Shown: piece after piece, positions 42,951 through 53,567 of the stretch
Layout of the letters: each line of letters starts with the position of its first letter
How positions within the stretch are numbered: the stretch's first letter is position 1
Assembly: GCA_000341795.1 (NCBI GenBank)
Contig: AODO01000001.1
Location: 186,001 to 250,000 of the forward strand
Direction of reading: 5' to 3'
Source: Rhodococcus triatomae BKS 15-14
GTDB taxonomy: Bacteria > Actinomycetota > Actinomycetes > Mycobacteriales > Mycobacteriaceae
DNA: 64,000 nucleotides
Notes under the pieces: model-generated
Seen by the model: the letters and a program-made list of their open reading frames with translations, nothing else
Told to the model about the DNA's origin: nothing
Database searches by the model: none
Made by a program: the position numbers and the translations under genes

Positions 42951-43064
42951 TGATTGTGTGCGACTCTGGTGCCACCCCCGAAGGAACCATCCGCGAGCGC
43001 AGCGGCGCGCTCGACGGTGAGTTTGTGACGTCGGCGGGTTCCGACCAGGAGAGGACCATCCAGC

Positions 43065-46000
43065 GTGACGATCGACGAGAGCACACCTCTGGGCAGTGGC
43101 GACGGAGCCGGTGGATCCCGCTTCGCACCGACTCGGGCGGACTCCGCGAAGTCGCCCCTGCGTGACCGCATCGCCGCCGGCGAACCGTACGCACTCGCAT
43201 TCGGCGGCCAGGGTGCCGCCTGGCTCGACTCCCTCGAAGAGCTGATCCGCGACAACGGACTCGAGCCCGACCTCACCGCGCTGGTCAACGAGGCGTCCGC
43301 TCTGGTCGCCCCCGTGGCGCAGGATCTCCTCGTCGTCCGGTCCATCGGTTTCGACCCGATCGGCTGGATCCTCGAGCGTGACGTCGCCGACGAGGACGCC
43401 ACCGACGCCGGCCCGTCCAGCGAGGCACTCACCTCGGCATCCGTGTCGATGCCCGGCGTCCTGCTCACCCAGCTCGCCGCGCTGCGCGCACTGCGCCTGC
43501 AGGGTCTGGACCCCACGCAGGTCGCGCCCGTGAAGGTCATCGGCCACTCCCAGGGCGTCGTCGCGGCGGACTCGGTCGCCGACGGCGGCGAATCCGACGG
43601 CGAACTGCTCGCCATCGCGCAGCTCATCGGTGCGGCCGCGGTCCTGGTCGGCCGTCGCCGCGGCATCATCGGCACCGGCGAACGCACCCCGATGCTCGCC
43701 GTCTCCGACGTCGACCCCGCTCGCATGCAGGCGGTCGTCGACGAGATCGCGGCCGGTCTGTCCGCCGAGAGTGCCCCCGTCATGGCGATCCGCAACGGTC
43801 GACGCCGCGTCGTCGTCTCCGGGCCGCCCGCCCAGCTCGCCCGCGTGCAGCAGCGCGCCGAGCAGATCGCCGCCGAGGAAACGGCCGAGCGTGAGGCGAA
43901 GAAGCGCGGCGGTGACGTGTTCTCCCCGATCTTCGAGCCGGTCGCGGTCGAGGTCGGCTTCCACCACCCCGCGTTCGGCGACGCCGTCTACACCGTCGGT
44001 GCCTGGGCCGCGCGTTGCGGACTCGACGTCGACCGCGCGGCCCGCCTGGCTCGCGCCTGCCTCACCGATCCCGTCGACTGGGTCGCCGAGGTGGACGCCG
44101 CGGTCACCGCAGGCGCCTCCTGGATCCTCGACCTCGGACCCGGTGAGTTGCTGACCAGGATGACCACCGGACCGCTGCGGGGCAGCGGTGTCGGAATCGT
44201 CGCCGCGTCGACCCGCACCGGTCAGCGCAGCCTGCTGACGCCGGGCGCGGCACCCGAACGGCCCACCCCGTGGACCGCGTTCCGCCCGACGCTGGTGACG
44301 CTGCCCGACGGCAAGGTCGCGGTCGAGACCGCGTTCACCAAGCTGACCGGCCGCTCGCCGATCCTGCTCGCCGGCATGACCCCGACCACCGTCGACCCGA
44401 AGATCGTCGCCGCGGCCGCGAACGCGGGCCACTGGGCGGAGCTCGCCGGCGGCGGACAGGTCACCGAGAAGATCTTCGCCGACCATGTCGCGGAACTGTC
44501 GACGCTGCTCGAGCCGGGCCGCGCGGTCCAGTTCAACTCGATGTTCCTCGATCCGTACCTGTGGAAGCTGCACGTCGGGGGCAAGCGTCTGGTCCCCAAG
44601 GCCCGCGCCGCGGGTGCTCCCTTCGACGGGGTCGTCGTGACCGCAGGCATCCCCGAACTGGAGGAAGCCGTCACGATCATCGGCGACCTGCAGGACGCCG
44701 GCATCACGCATGTCGCGTTCAAGCCGGGCACCGTCGCCCAGATCAAGTCGGTCATCCGGATCGCCGCCGAGGTTCCCGAGTTCCCGGTCATCGCCCACAT
44801 CGAGGGCGGCCGCGCCGGTGGCCACCACTCGTGGGAAGACCTCGACGACCTGCTGCTCGCCACCTACGCCGAACTCCGGACCCGCCCGAACCTCGTGGTG
44901 TGTGTCGGTGGCGGCATCGGAACGCCCGAGCGGGCCGCCGACTACCTGACCGGCCGCTGGTCCGAGCAGCTCGGCTACCCGGCGATGCCGGTGGACGGCA
45001 TCCTCGTCGGCACCGCTGCGATGGCAACCCTCGAAGCGACCACCTCGCCCGACGTCAAGCAGATGCTCGTCGACACCCCCGGCACCCCCGACTGGGTCGC
45101 CGCGGGCACCGCGACCGGCGGCATGGCCTCCGGCCGCAGCCAGCTCGGCGCCGACATCCACGAGATCGACAACGCCGCCTCCCGCACCGGTCGCCTCCTC
45201 GACGAGGTCGCCGGCGACGAGAAGGCCGTCGCCAAGCGCCGCGACGAGATCGTCGCCGCCCTCGACGGCACCGCGAAGCCGTACTTCGGCGACGTCGCCA
45301 CAATGACCTACGAGCGCTGGCTGCGCCGCTACCTCGAGCTCGCCGTCGGCATCGACGCCGCGAAGGAGTTCGACTGCGGCACCGACTGGGCGCAGGCCTA
45401 CGCCGACGCCACCGAGTCGGTGTGGCTCGACATCACCTGGCGTGACCGCTTCGCGCAGATGCTGCAGCGCGCCGAGGCCCGTCTGCACCGCAACGACCGC
45501 GGCCCGATCGTCACGCAGTTCGCGGACGAGCTGATCCTCGAACGCCCCGAGGCCGCGCTGTGCACTCTCGCGGCGTGCTTCCCGGATGCCGCGACCACGG
45601 TCCTGCACCCGGCCGACGTCGCGTTCTTCGTCGCGCTGTGCAAGACGCCGGGCAAGCCGGTGAACTTCGTGCCCGTCGTCGACAAGGACGTGCGCCGCTG
45701 GTGGCGTTCCGACTCGCTGTGGCAGGCACACGACCCGCGCTACTCCGCCGACCAGGTCTGCATCATCCCCGGCACCGTCGCCGTCGCGGGTATCACCCGC
45801 GTCGACGAGCCGGTCGGTGACCTGCTCGACCGTTTCGAGAAGGCCACCACCGACGAGCTGCTCGCCGCCGGCGCCGCACCGGTCGCCGTGACCGGCCGTC
45901 GCCGCGCCGACGCTGCGGGGCTCCTCGGTGTCGTGCTCGCCGCACCGGACGTGCTCTGGGCCGGCCGCATCACCCGCAACCCCGTCCACCGCCTCGGCGA

Positions 46001-49000
46001 CGTGGACGCCTGGACCGTCTCCGCCACCGACGCCGCCCACACCACCACGGGCGCAACCCTGCGGCTGCTCGAGGGAGACCGGGTCGAGCTGCGGGTGCCG
46101 CTGCTCGGTGATCGTGTGGTCACCATCGCGCTCACCGTCCCCGCTTCCACCCGTGACGGCGGCGCCCCCGTCGTCACCGCCGAGGACGCCGAGGCCGCGA
46201 TGTCGGCGCTGCTCGGGGTCGCGGCCGGTCAGGATCTGCCCGCGGTCAAGGACGACGTCGCCCGGCTCAACGTCGCCTGGATTCCCGACCTGGTCGCCGA
46301 CCACTCGGGTGTCACCGCGTCCGGACTCCCGATCTCGCTGGTGCCCGGCGCGTCCGCGGTGCCCGACGTCCTCGTCGGCGCCTGCTGGCCCGCGGTGTTC
46401 GCCGTGCTCGGTGCAGCACAGACCTCGACGGGTGTGCACGCCATCGAGGGGATGCTCGACCTCGTCCACCTCGACCACGCCGTCCAGCTGGTCGACGCGA
46501 TTCCGGCGGACGCCGCAGTGCTCACGGTGAAGGCCGAGGGCGGCGCCGTCGTCGACACCGATCTCGGTCGTGTCGTCGAGGTCCGCGTCGAGGTCGGCGC
46601 CATGCGCGGCGAGCAGGGTGCCAACGCTCCGGTCTTCGCAACGATGATCGAGCGGTTCGCGATCCGCGGTCGCACCGGTACCGCCGAGCTTCCCGATCCG
46701 GAACGCGCTGGCGGCTCGCTCACCGACGCCGTCGCGGACACCCCGCGCCGTCGCCGCCGCCAGACCACCATCGTCGCGCCGCGGCACATGGCCGCGTTCG
46801 CGCAGGTCTCCGGCGATCACAACCCGATCCACACGTCCGACAACGCCGCGCTGCTCGCCGGACTGGGCAGCCCGATCGTGCACGGCATGTGGCTCTCCGC
46901 CGCCGCCCAGCAGGTCGTCGCCGCCGTCGATCCGGAGGCCACCGTTCCGGCTCGCCGGCTGACCGCGTGGACGGCCCGCTTCCTCGGGATGGTCCGGCCG
47001 GGTGCGCTCATCGACGTCCGCGTCGACCGGATCGGGCACGACGCAGGAGCCGAGATCGTCGAGGTCGGCTGCCGCGTCGACGGCGAGCTGGTGATGGTCG
47101 CGACCGGCCGCACCGCCGCCCCCAAGACGGTGTACGCGTTCCCCGGGCAGGGCATCCAGCGCCCCGGCATGGGCCTCGACGCCCGTGCCCGGTCGAAGGC
47201 CGCCCGCGAGATCTGGGACCGCGCCGACAAGCACACCCGCGAGACGCTCGGCTTCTCGATTCTCGCCATCGTCCGCGACAACCCGACCGTCGTGAAGGCC
47301 CGGGGCGTCACGCACAAGCATCCGGACGGCGTGCTGCACCTGACCCAGTTCACCCAGGTCGCGATGGCGGTCCTCGGTGTCGCGCAGGTCGCGGAGCTCC
47401 GTGAGTCGGGCGCCTTCGTCGAGGGTTCCCACCTGGCCGGACACTCGGTCGGTGAGTACAACGCGCTCGCCGCGGTCGCGGGCGTGCTGCCGCTCGAGGC
47501 GGTCCTCGAGGTCGTCTTCCAGCGTGGTTCCGCCATGCACGCCCTGGTTCCGCGCGACGCGCAGGGTCGCTCCGACTATCGGATGGGTGCCATCCGCCCG
47601 TCGCAGTTCGGTGTCGACGACGCCGACCTGGAGGCGTTCGTCGCCGGTGTCGCCGACGAAACCGGGGAGTTCCTGCAGATCGTGAACCTGAACCTGCGTG
47701 GTTCGCAGTACGCGATCGCAGGCACCGTCGCGGGCCTCGACGCGCTCGAGAAGGAGATCGACCGCAAGCGCGCCGAGACCGGCGGCAAGCGGGCGTTCAT
47801 CCTCGTTCCCGGCATCGACGTGCCGTTCCACTCGAACGTCCTGCGCGGCGGCGTCGACGACTTCCGTGAGCGGCTGCTCGCCCTGCTGCCCGAGGAGATC
47901 GACCCGGCCATCCTGATCGGCCGTTACATCCCGAACCTGGTGCCCAAGCCGTTCAACCTCGGTCGCGAGTTCATCCAGGAGATCGCGGACCTCGTTCCGT
48001 CCGAGCAGCTCGCGGCGGTCCTCGCGGACTTCGACACCTGGTCGGCGCAGCCGGTCGCGTTGACGCGCGTGGTTCTCGCCGAGCTGCTGGCCTGGCAGTT
48101 CGCCAGCCCGGTGCGGTGGATCGAGACGCAGGACCTGCTGTTCTCCGAGGAAGCCGACGGCGGTCTCGGGATCGAGCGGTTCGTCGAGATCGGCCTCGCC
48201 GCCACCCCGACCGTCGCGAACCTGGCGTCGCAGACCCTCAAGCTGCCCGGCCGCGTCGGCGGCCCGGTCGAGGTGCTCAACATCGAGCGTGAAGCCGGCG
48301 TCGTCTACTCCACGGACACCGATCCGGCGCCCGTCGAGGACGACGAGCCGGAGGCTCCTGTCGCGGAGGCCACACCCGCGGCGGCCGCTCCGGCACCGGC
48401 AGCAGCGCCCGCGGCTCCGTCCGGCGGCCCGCGTCCCGACGACATCGCGTTCGCGGCGTCCGATGCAACCAACGCTCTGATCGCGCTGTGGACGAAGCTG
48501 CGCCCCGACCAGATCGGCCCCGCCGACACCATCGAGGCGCTCTGCGACGGTGTGTCCTCGCGTCGCAACCAGCTGCTCGTCGACCTCGGTTCCGAGCTGT
48601 CGCTCGGCGCCATCGACGGTGCCGCGGACGCCGACATGGGTTCGTTGGCCGTCACGGTCAACAAGCTCGCCCGCACCTACAAGCCGTTCGGTCCGGTGCT
48701 GTCCGACTCGCTGAACGACCACCTCCGCAAGGTGTTCGGTCCGTCCGGCAAGCGCCCGGCGGCGATCGCCGACCGTGTCACCAAGGTGTGGGAGCTGGGC
48801 CCGGGGTGGGCGAGCCACGTCACCGCCGAGGTCGCGCTCGGCACCCGCGACGGCTCGTCCGTCCGCGGTGGCGCCATGGGTGGTCTGCACGAGGGCGCGC
48901 TGTCCGACGGTGCGGCGGTCGACGCCGTCGTCGACGCGGCCGTGCAGTCGGTCGCTGCCCGTCGCGGAGTCTCGGTGTCCATGCCCGCCGCCGGTGGCGG

Positions 49001-52000
49001 CGGTGGTGGCACCGTCGACGCGGCCGCACTCGGCGAGTTCACCGAGCACATCACCGGACGCAACGGCGTTCTCGCCTCGGCGGCCCGACTGGTGCTCGAG
49101 CAGCTCGGCCTGAACGAGCCGGTGGCGGCGACGTCCGGCGACGCCGACACCGAACTGGTCGACCTCGTCTCCGCCGAGCTCGGCTCCGACTGGCCGCGAC
49201 TGGTCGCGCCTGCGTTCGACGCCCGCAAGGCCCTGCTCCTCGACGACCGTTGGGCGACCGCCCGCGAGGACCTCGCCCGGTTGTGGATCGGCGACCATGC
49301 GGCCGTCGTCTCGGTCACCGACGCCGACTTCACCGGCGCCGGACCGGCGGTCGCCGCGCACGCCGACTGGTGGAAGCGCCGCGCCGAGGCCGAGGGCCGC
49401 GAGGAACTCGTCGGCGTGTACGCCACGATCGCCGAGGCCGCGCAGGTCAAGGACGCCTTCAGCGGCAAGTGGTCGGATCAGGTCGCGGTCGTGACCGGCG
49501 CCAGCAAGGGTTCCATCGCGGCATCGGTCACCGGACAGTTGCTTCGCGGCGGCGCGACGGTGTTCGTCACCACCTCCCGCCTCGACGAGGATCGGGTCGG
49601 CTTCTATCGGAAGCTGTACCGCGAGAACGCCCGTGCGGGTGCCTCGCTGTGGGTGGTTCCGGCCAACATGGCGTCCTACACCGATGTCGACGCCCTCATC
49701 GAGTGGATCGGCCAGGAGCAGACGGAGACCGCGGGAGGCGCCAAGAAGCTGGTCAAGGAGGCCGCGACCCCGACGTTGCTGTTCCCGTTCGCCGCACCGC
49801 GCGTGATGGGCGAGCTCTCCGACGCAGGCGCTCGCGCCGAGATGGAGATGCGGGTCCTGCTGTGGTCGGTCGAGCGTCTCGTCGCCGGACTGTCCCAGAT
49901 CGGCTACGACCGTGACGTCGACACCCACCTGCACGTCGTGCTGCCGGGTTCCCCGAACCGTGGACTGTTCGGTGGTGACGGCGCCTACGGCGAGTCGAAG
50001 GCGGCGCTCGACGCCCTCGTCGGCCGCTGGAACGCCGAGCGCAGCTGGGCCGAGCGGGTCACCCTGGTGCACGCGCTGATCGGATGGGTGCGCGGCACCG
50101 GCCTGATGGGCGGAAACGACCCGATGGTCGACGCGGTCGAGGCGAAGGGCGTGCGCACCTGGTCCACCGACGAGATGGCCGAGCAGCTGCTCGGTGCCTG
50201 CACCCCGGAGACGGTGAAGCAGGCGGCGGCCGCGCCGGTGTCGCTCGACCTCACCGGCGGACTCGGCGACGCACAGCTCGACCTGGTCGCCCTGGCGCGT
50301 GCCGCGGCGGACGCCGAGGCCGACAAGGACACGTCGGACGAGCAGACGGAGGAGACCATCTCCGCGCTGCCCGCACCGCCGCGAGTCGTCGACGAGCTGC
50401 CCGCGCCGACGTGGCCCGAGCTCGACGTGGCCCCGTCCGACCTGGTGGTCATCGTCGGTGCCGGCGAGCTCGGCCCCTACGGCTCCGCACGTACCCGCTT
50501 CGAGATGGAGGTCGACGAGCAGCTCTCGGCGGCAGGCGTTCTCGAGCTCGCGTGGAACACCGGTCTCATCGGCTGGGAGCAGGACCCGAAGCCCGGCTGG
50601 TACGACGCCGAGACCGGTGAGCTCGTGCCGGAGGAGGAGATCGCGGACCGCTACCACGACATCGTCGTCGAGCGCTGCGGCATCCGCCGCTACGCCGACG
50701 AGGGCGCCATGGTCGAGAACACCATGCCGCTCATGACGTCCGTGTTCCTCGACAACGACCTGACCTTCGTCGTCGGGTCCGAGGCCGAGGCGCAGGCGTT
50801 CGTGGACTCCGATCCGGAACACACGGTCGCGGCACAGCAGCCCGACAGCGGCGACTGGCAGGTCACCCGCAAGGCCGGCACCGAGATCCGCGTGCCGCGC
50901 AAGGCGAAGCTGACCCGCACCGTCGGCGGCCAGATCCCGACCGGCTTCGACGTCACCAAGTGGGGCATCCCCGCGGACATGGCGGGTTCGGTGGACCGGG
51001 TCGGCCTGTGGAACCTGGTCACCACGGTGGACGCGTTCCTCACCGGCGGGTTCACCCCGTCCGAGCTGCTCCGCTGGGTGCACCCGTCGACGGTCGCCAA
51101 CGTGCAGGGCACCGGCATGGGCGGCATGACGTCGATGCGTTCGCTCTACATCGACACCCTGCTCGGGGAGTCGCGGCAGAACGACATCCTGCAGGAGGCG
51201 CTGCCGAACGTCATCGCCGCGCACGTCATGCAGTCGTACGTCGGTGGCTACGGCGCGATGGTGCACCCGGTCGCGGCGTGCGCCACGGCGGCGGTCTCCG
51301 TCGAGGAGGGCGTCGACAAGATCCGCCTCGGCAAGGCGACCTTCGCGGTCGCGGGCGGCTTCGACGACCTCGGCATCGAGGGCATCGTCGGATTCGGCGA
51401 CATGTCGGCCACGGCGAAGTCCGAGGAGATGACCGCCAAGGGCATCAGCGACCGCCGGTTCTCGCGGGCCAACGACCGCCGACGCGGTGGGTTCGTCGAG
51501 TCGGCCGGTGGCGGGACCATCCTGCTGGCGCGCGGCGACGTCGCGCTGGAGATGGGTCTGCCGGTGCTCGGTGTGGTCGCGTGGGCGGGTTCGTTCGCCG
51601 ACGGTGTCCACACCTCCATCCCGGCCCCCGGTATCGGCGCCCTCGGCGCCGGTCGCGGCGGACAGGACTCGCAGCTCGCGCTGTCGCTGAACGCGCTCGG
51701 CGTCACCGCCGACGACATCTCGGTGATCTCCAAGCACGACACCTCGACGGCTGCGAACGACCCGAACGAGGCCGAGCTGCACGAGCGTCTGGCGGCGGCC
51801 CTGGGTCGCAGCGAAGGCGCCCCGCTGTTCGTCGTGTCGCAGAAGACGCTGACCGGACACGCCAAGGGCGGCGCGGCGGCATTCCAGCTGATCGGCCTGT
51901 GCCAGGTGCTCGGTCAGGGCATCGTGCCGCCGAACCGCAGCCTCGACTGCGTCGACGACAAGATGGCCGAGTTCTCGCACCTGGTCTGGCCGCGGGAGCC

Positions 52001-52361
52001 GCTGAAGTTCGGCGGGCAGTTCCCGCTCAAGGCGGGCCTGCTCACCAGCCTCGGTTTCGGTCACGTCTCCGGACTGATCGCGGTCGTGCACCCGCAGGCG
52101 TTCGTCGAGGCGGTTCCCGCGGACCGTCGGGCGGCGTACCTCGACCAGGCACGGAGGAGGACGGTCGACGGCCAGCGTCGCCTGGCGGCCGCGATGTGCG
52201 GTGGCGCGGACCTGTACGAGCGTCCCGCGGATCGCCGCTTCGGCGGGGACTCGGTGCCGGCGAAGGCTGCCCGTGAGCTCGAGGCGAGCGTGCTGCTGTC
52301 CGAGTCGGCGCGCCTCGGCGACCGCGACGTCTACACCTCCGGATTGCCGGGGTGCCAGTAG
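43065..52361 (+). CDS. fas: Type I fatty acid synthase
   Basis: A 3098-aa multifunctional FAS-I. The domains are in mycobacterial order. Acetyltransferase: AFGGQGAAW near 46, GHSQG Ser162. FMN enoyl reductase: ILLAGMTPTTV near 432. MaoC-like dehydratase: DHNPIHTSDN near 1251. Malonyl/palmitoyl transferase: FPGQGIQRPGMG near 1358, GHSVGEY Ser1461. ACP: CDGVSSRRNQ, pantetheine Ser1831 or 1832, preceded by a Pro/Ala-rich linker near 1765-1790. Ketoreductase: VVTGASKGSIAAS near 2142. Ketosynthase: HPVAACATAA Cys2739, His2891 and GHAKGG His2932. It makes the acyl-CoAs that feed mycolic acid synthesis. GTG 43065 follows GAGAGGA. acpS follows immediately. Confidence 0.96.
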   Translation: MTIDESTPLGSGDGAGGSRFAPTRADSAKSPLRDRIAAGEPYALAFGGQGAAWLDSLEELIRDNGLEPDLTALVNEASALVAPVAQDLLVVRSIGFDPIGWILERDVADEDATDAGPSSEALTSASVSMPGVLLTQLAALRALRLQGLDPTQVAPVKVIGHSQGVVAADSVADGGESDGELLAIAQLIGAAAVLVGRRRGIIGTGERTPMLAVSDVDPARMQAVVDEIAAGLSAESAPVMAIRNGRRRVVVSGPPAQLARVQQRAEQIAAEETAEREAKKRGGDVFSPIFEPVAVEVGFHHPAFGDAVYTVGAWAARCGLDVDRAARLARACLTDPVDWVAEVDAAVTAGASWILDLGPGELLTRMTTGPLRGSGVGIVAASTRTGQRSLLTPGAAPERPTPWTAFRPTLVTLPDGKVAVETAFTKLTGRSPILLAGMTPTTVDPKIVAAAANAGHWAELAGGGQVTEKIFADHVAELSTLLEPGRAVQFNSMFLDPYLWKLHVGGKRLVPKARAAGAPFDGVVVTAGIPELEEAVTIIGDLQDAGITHVAFKPGTVAQIKSVIRIAAEVPEFPVIAHIEGGRAGGHHSWEDLDDLLLATYAELRTRPNLVVCVGGGIGTPERAADYLTGRWSEQLGYPAMPVDGILVGTAAMATLEATTSPDVKQMLVDTPGTPDWVAAGTATGGMASGRSQLGADIHEIDNAASRTGRLLDEVAGDEKAVAKRRDEIVAALDGTAKPYFGDVATMTYERWLRRYLELAVGIDAAKEFDCGTDWAQAYADATESVWLDITWRDRFAQMLQRAEARLHRNDRGPIVTQFADELILERPEAALCTLAACFPDAATTVLHPADVAFFVALCKTPGKPVNFVPVVDKDVRRWWRSDSLWQAHDPRYSADQVCIIPGTVAVAGITRVDEPVGDLLDRFEKATTDELLAAGAAPVAVTGRRRADAAGLLGVVLAAPDVLWAGRITRNPVHRLGDVDAWTVSATDAAHTTTGATLRLLEGDRVELRVPLLGDRVVTIALTVPASTRDGGAPVVTAEDAEAAMSALLGVAAGQDLPAVKDDVARLNVAWIPDLVADHSGVTASGLPISLVPGASAVPDVLVGACWPAVFAVLGAAQTSTGVHAIEGMLDLVHLDHAVQLVDAIPADAAVLTVKAEGGAVVDTDLGRVVEVRVEVGAMRGEQGANAPVFATMIERFAIRGRTGTAELPDPERAGGSLTDAVADTPRRRRRQTTIVAPRHMAAFAQVSGDHNPIHTSDNAALLAGLGSPIVHGMWLSAAAQQVVAAVDPEATVPARRLTAWTARFLGMVRPGALIDVRVDRIGHDAGAEIVEVGCRVDGELVMVATGRTAAPKTVYAFPGQGIQRPGMGLDARARSKAAREIWDRADKHTRETLGFSILAIVRDNPTVVKARGVTHKHPDGVLHLTQFTQVAMAVLGVAQVAELRESGAFVEGSHLAGHSVGEYNALAAVAGVLPLEAVLEVVFQRGSAMHALVPRDAQGRSDYRMGAIRPSQFGVDDADLEAFVAGVADETGEFLQIVNLNLRGSQYAIAGTVAGLDALEKEIDRKRAETGGKRAFILVPGIDVPFHSNVLRGGVDDFRERLLALLPEEIDPAILIGRYIPNLVPKPFNLGREFIQEIADLVPSEQLAAVLADFDTWSAQPVALTRVVLAELLAWQFASPVRWIETQDLLFSEEADGGLGIERFVEIGLAATPTVANLASQTLKLPGRVGGPVEVLNIEREAGVVYSTDTDPAPVEDDEPEAPVAEATPAAAAPAPAAAPAAPSGGPRPDDIAFAASDATNALIALWTKLRPDQIGPADTIEALCDGVSSRRNQLLVDLGSELSLGAIDGAADADMGSLAVTVNKLARTYKPFGPVLSDSLNDHLRKVFGPSGKRPAAIADRVTKVWELGPGWASHVTAEVALGTRDGSSVRGGAMGGLHEGALSDGAAVDAVVDAAVQSVAARRGVSVSMPAAGGGGGGTVDAAALGEFTEHITGRNGVLASAARLVLEQLGLNEPVAATSGDADTELVDLVSAELGSDWPRLVAPAFDARKALLLDDRWATAREDLARLWIGDHAAVVSVTDADFTGAGPAVAAHADWWKRRAEAEGREELVGVYATIAEAAQVKDAFSGKWSDQVAVVTGASKGSIAASVTGQLLRGGATVFVTTSRLDEDRVGFYRKLYRENARAGASLWVVPANMASYTDVDALIEWIGQEQTETAGGAKKLVKEAATPTLLFPFAAPRVMGELSDAGARAEMEMRVLLWSVERLVAGLSQIGYDRDVDTHLHVVLPGSPNRGLFGGDGAYGESKAALDALVGRWNAERSWAERVTLVHALIGWVRGTGLMGGNDPMVDAVEAKGVRTWSTDEMAEQLLGACTPETVKQAAAAPVSLDLTGGLGDAQLDLVALARAAADAEADKDTSDEQTEETISALPAPPRVVDELPAPTWPELDVAPSDLVVIVGAGELGPYGSARTRFEMEVDEQLSAAGVLELAWNTGLIGWEQDPKPGWYDAETGELVPEEEIADRYHDIVVERCGIRRYADEGAMVENTMPLMTSVFLDNDLTFVVGSEAEAQAFVDSDPEHTVAAQQPDSGDWQVTRKAGTEIRVPRKAKLTRTVGGQIPTGFDVTKWGIPADMAGSVDRVGLWNLVTTVDAFLTGGFTPSELLRWVHPSTVANVQGTGMGGMTSMRSLYIDTLLGESRQNDILQEALPNVIAAHVMQSYVGGYGAMVHPVAACATAAVSVEEGVDKIRLGKATFAVAGGFDDLGIEGIVGFGDMSATAKSEEMTAKGISDRRFSRANDRRRGGFVESAGGGTILLARGDVALEMGLPVLGVVAWAGSFADGVHTSIPAPGIGALGAGRGGQDSQLALSLNALGVTADDISVISKHDTSTAANDPNEAELHERLAAALGRSEGAPLFVVSQKTLTGHAKGGAAAFQLIGLCQVLGQGIVPPNRSLDCVDDKMAEFSHLVWPREPLKFGGQFPLKAGLLTSLGFGHVSGLIAVVHPQAFVEAVPADRRAAYLDQARRRTVDGQRRLAAAMCGGADLYERPADRRFGGDSVPAKAARELEASVLLSESARLGDRDVYTSGLPGCQ

Positions 52362-52775
52362 ATGGCAATCCTCGGAATCGGTTTCGACCTGGTGACGGTC
52401 TCCGAGTTCGCGGAACAGCTGTCCCGGCCGGGAACTGCGATGAAGAGCAGTTTCCGACCGGGGGAGCGCCGCTACTGCGAGGCCAAGGCCGACCCGGCCC
52501 GGCACTACGCCGTCCGGTGGGCGGCGAAGGAAGCGGTCATCAAGGCGTGGGCGTCCTCCCGGTTCGCCCGGCCGCCGTCAGTCGGTGACAACGCCTACGT
52601 GCAGGTCGAGGTCGTCAACGATGCGTGGGGCCGGCCGTCGATCAAGTTGCACGACGAGGCGGCCCAGTTCCTCCCCGGCGCGATCATCCACCTGTCGCTC
52701 ACCCACGACGGGGACATGGCGGGTGCGATGGTCGTGATCGAGGAGCCGGACCTCGTCGCACCGGTCGCGCGCTGA
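52362..52775 (+). CDS. acpS: Holo-[acyl-carrier-protein] synthase
   Basis: A 137-aa phosphopantetheinyl transferase that activates the FAS-I ACP domain. Motifs GIGFDLVTVSEF (residues 5-16, metal-binding Asp) and RWAAKEAVIKAWASS are diagnostic; LSLTHDGDMAGAMVVI ends the fold. Its ATG is the first base after the fas stop, so it is made with fas. Rv2523c position. Confidence 0.94.
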   Translation: MAILGIGFDLVTVSEFAEQLSRPGTAMKSSFRPGERRYCEAKADPARHYAVRWAAKEAVIKAWASSRFARPPSVGDNAYVQVEVVNDAWGRPSIKLHDEAAQFLPGAIIHLSLTHDGDMAGAMVVIEEPDLVAPVAR

Positions 52776-52791
52776 CCTGACAACGACGCTG

Positions 52792-52826
52792 CGGGCCCGT
52801 CGGTGGATCGTCCACCGACGGGCCCG
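52792..52826. terminator. Hairpin terminator after fas-acpS
   Basis: Perfect 16-nt arms (52792-52807 and 52811-52826) around a 3-nt loop, 16 nt after the acpS stop, followed by TGTTC. Confidence 0.8.
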
Positions 52827-52866
52827 TGTTCGATCGACGGGCTTCGCGGCCTGCCGCCTCGTCCGG

Positions 52867-53526
52867 TCACGCCTCGACGGAATGCCGACCCGATCGACTG
52901 CCCGAGTAGGCCGCCCGGCGGGCGTCGGCGACCCACTGGGGCCACATCTCCAGACCTTCCGGATGGTTGAGCACAGGGTCGAAGTCCGGTTGTTCGTTGT
53001 CGTCGGCGGACAGTGGAGTCTCGAGCGACAGCCGTCCGGCCGGTGTGGTGTCGGACCGGGAGTGCGCCAGCGACAGCGTGAAGTGCGGCGGGTCGGCGTC
53101 GGACAGTGCACTCAGCGACGCGGTGCGTGGCTGGCCCGCCTCCGGGGTGGCGAGAACCCAGGTTCGGGAATCGTCGTCGGGGGTGCGAAACGCGTTGAGG
53201 CTGCTGTACCGCGCAGTCGACCAGCCCAGAGCCGGAACGGGCAGGAACCGGGTGAACGGATCCGTCGACGCGAGTAGCAGGTCCCACGGCCCCGCCGCCA
53301 GGTGCAGCCGGACGGACAGTCCGAGAACGTCCGGGACGGCGCCCGGGAGCCCGATGCCCCTCGAGAGCCGAACCGAGACGGGAATCCGTCCCTGGACGGG
53401 CCACCAGTGGGAACCGAGCTCGGCATGGCCGCGAGCAACGAGTCCGTGGGCGTGGAACACCCGGGCGCGACGCACGGCCGACGCAAGGGCGAAGGGCACT
53501 CGGAGTGCGTTGTCGATGTAGTTCAT
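52867..53526 (-). CDS. Hypothetical protein with catalase-like sequence segments
   Basis: A 219-aa protein of uncertain family. VFHAHGLVARGHAELGSHW, IPVSVRLSRGIGLPG, DVLGLSVRL and GPWDLLLASTDPFTRFLPV align by eye with the catalase core pattern (VHAxGxGAxG, VRFSxG, DxRGxAVKF, NxPVFFIRD). However, the chain is short and the haem-ligating Tyr region is not evident. It may be a reduced catalase-superfamily protein, or the likeness may be chance. It lies convergent with acpS and downstream of a TetR gene. Confidence 0.55.
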   Translation of the reverse strand: MNYIDNALRVPFALASAVRRARVFHAHGLVARGHAELGSHWWPVQGRIPVSVRLSRGIGLPGAVPDVLGLSVRLHLAAGPWDLLLASTDPFTRFLPVPALGWSTARYSSLNAFRTPDDDSRTWVLATPEAGQPRTASLSALSDADPPHFTLSLAHSRSDTTPAGRLSLETPLSADDNEQPDFDPVLNHPEGLEMWPQWVADARRAAYSGSRSGRHSVEA

Positions 53527-53567
53527 GAGTGTCGCGGTACCCGAATCCGCGACGCTTCAATCCGGTG

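Larger units (their letters stand above)
42656..43064. other. Regulatory region between tRNA-Leu and fas
   Basis: This 409-nt stretch has no convincing gene and is AT-richer in its centre. It holds the tRNA promoter, TATAAC at 42779-42784 as a possible fas -10, four inverted repeats (listed separately), and a GAGAGGA ribosome site at about 43050. A 71-codon frame starting at ATG 42950 runs into fas in another frame and is not considered real. Confidence 0.6.

Noticed and set aside
42950-43165. A 71-codon ORF before and into the fas start
   Set aside because: It overlaps fas by 100 nt in another frame, has no ribosome site, and the fas start has a good one.
42948-52505. A 3185-codon open frame antisense to fas
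   Set aside because: It mirrors the codon-position GC bias of fas; the translation is low complexity (His/Arg/Gly/Asp-rich) and has no domain, promoter or ribosome site.
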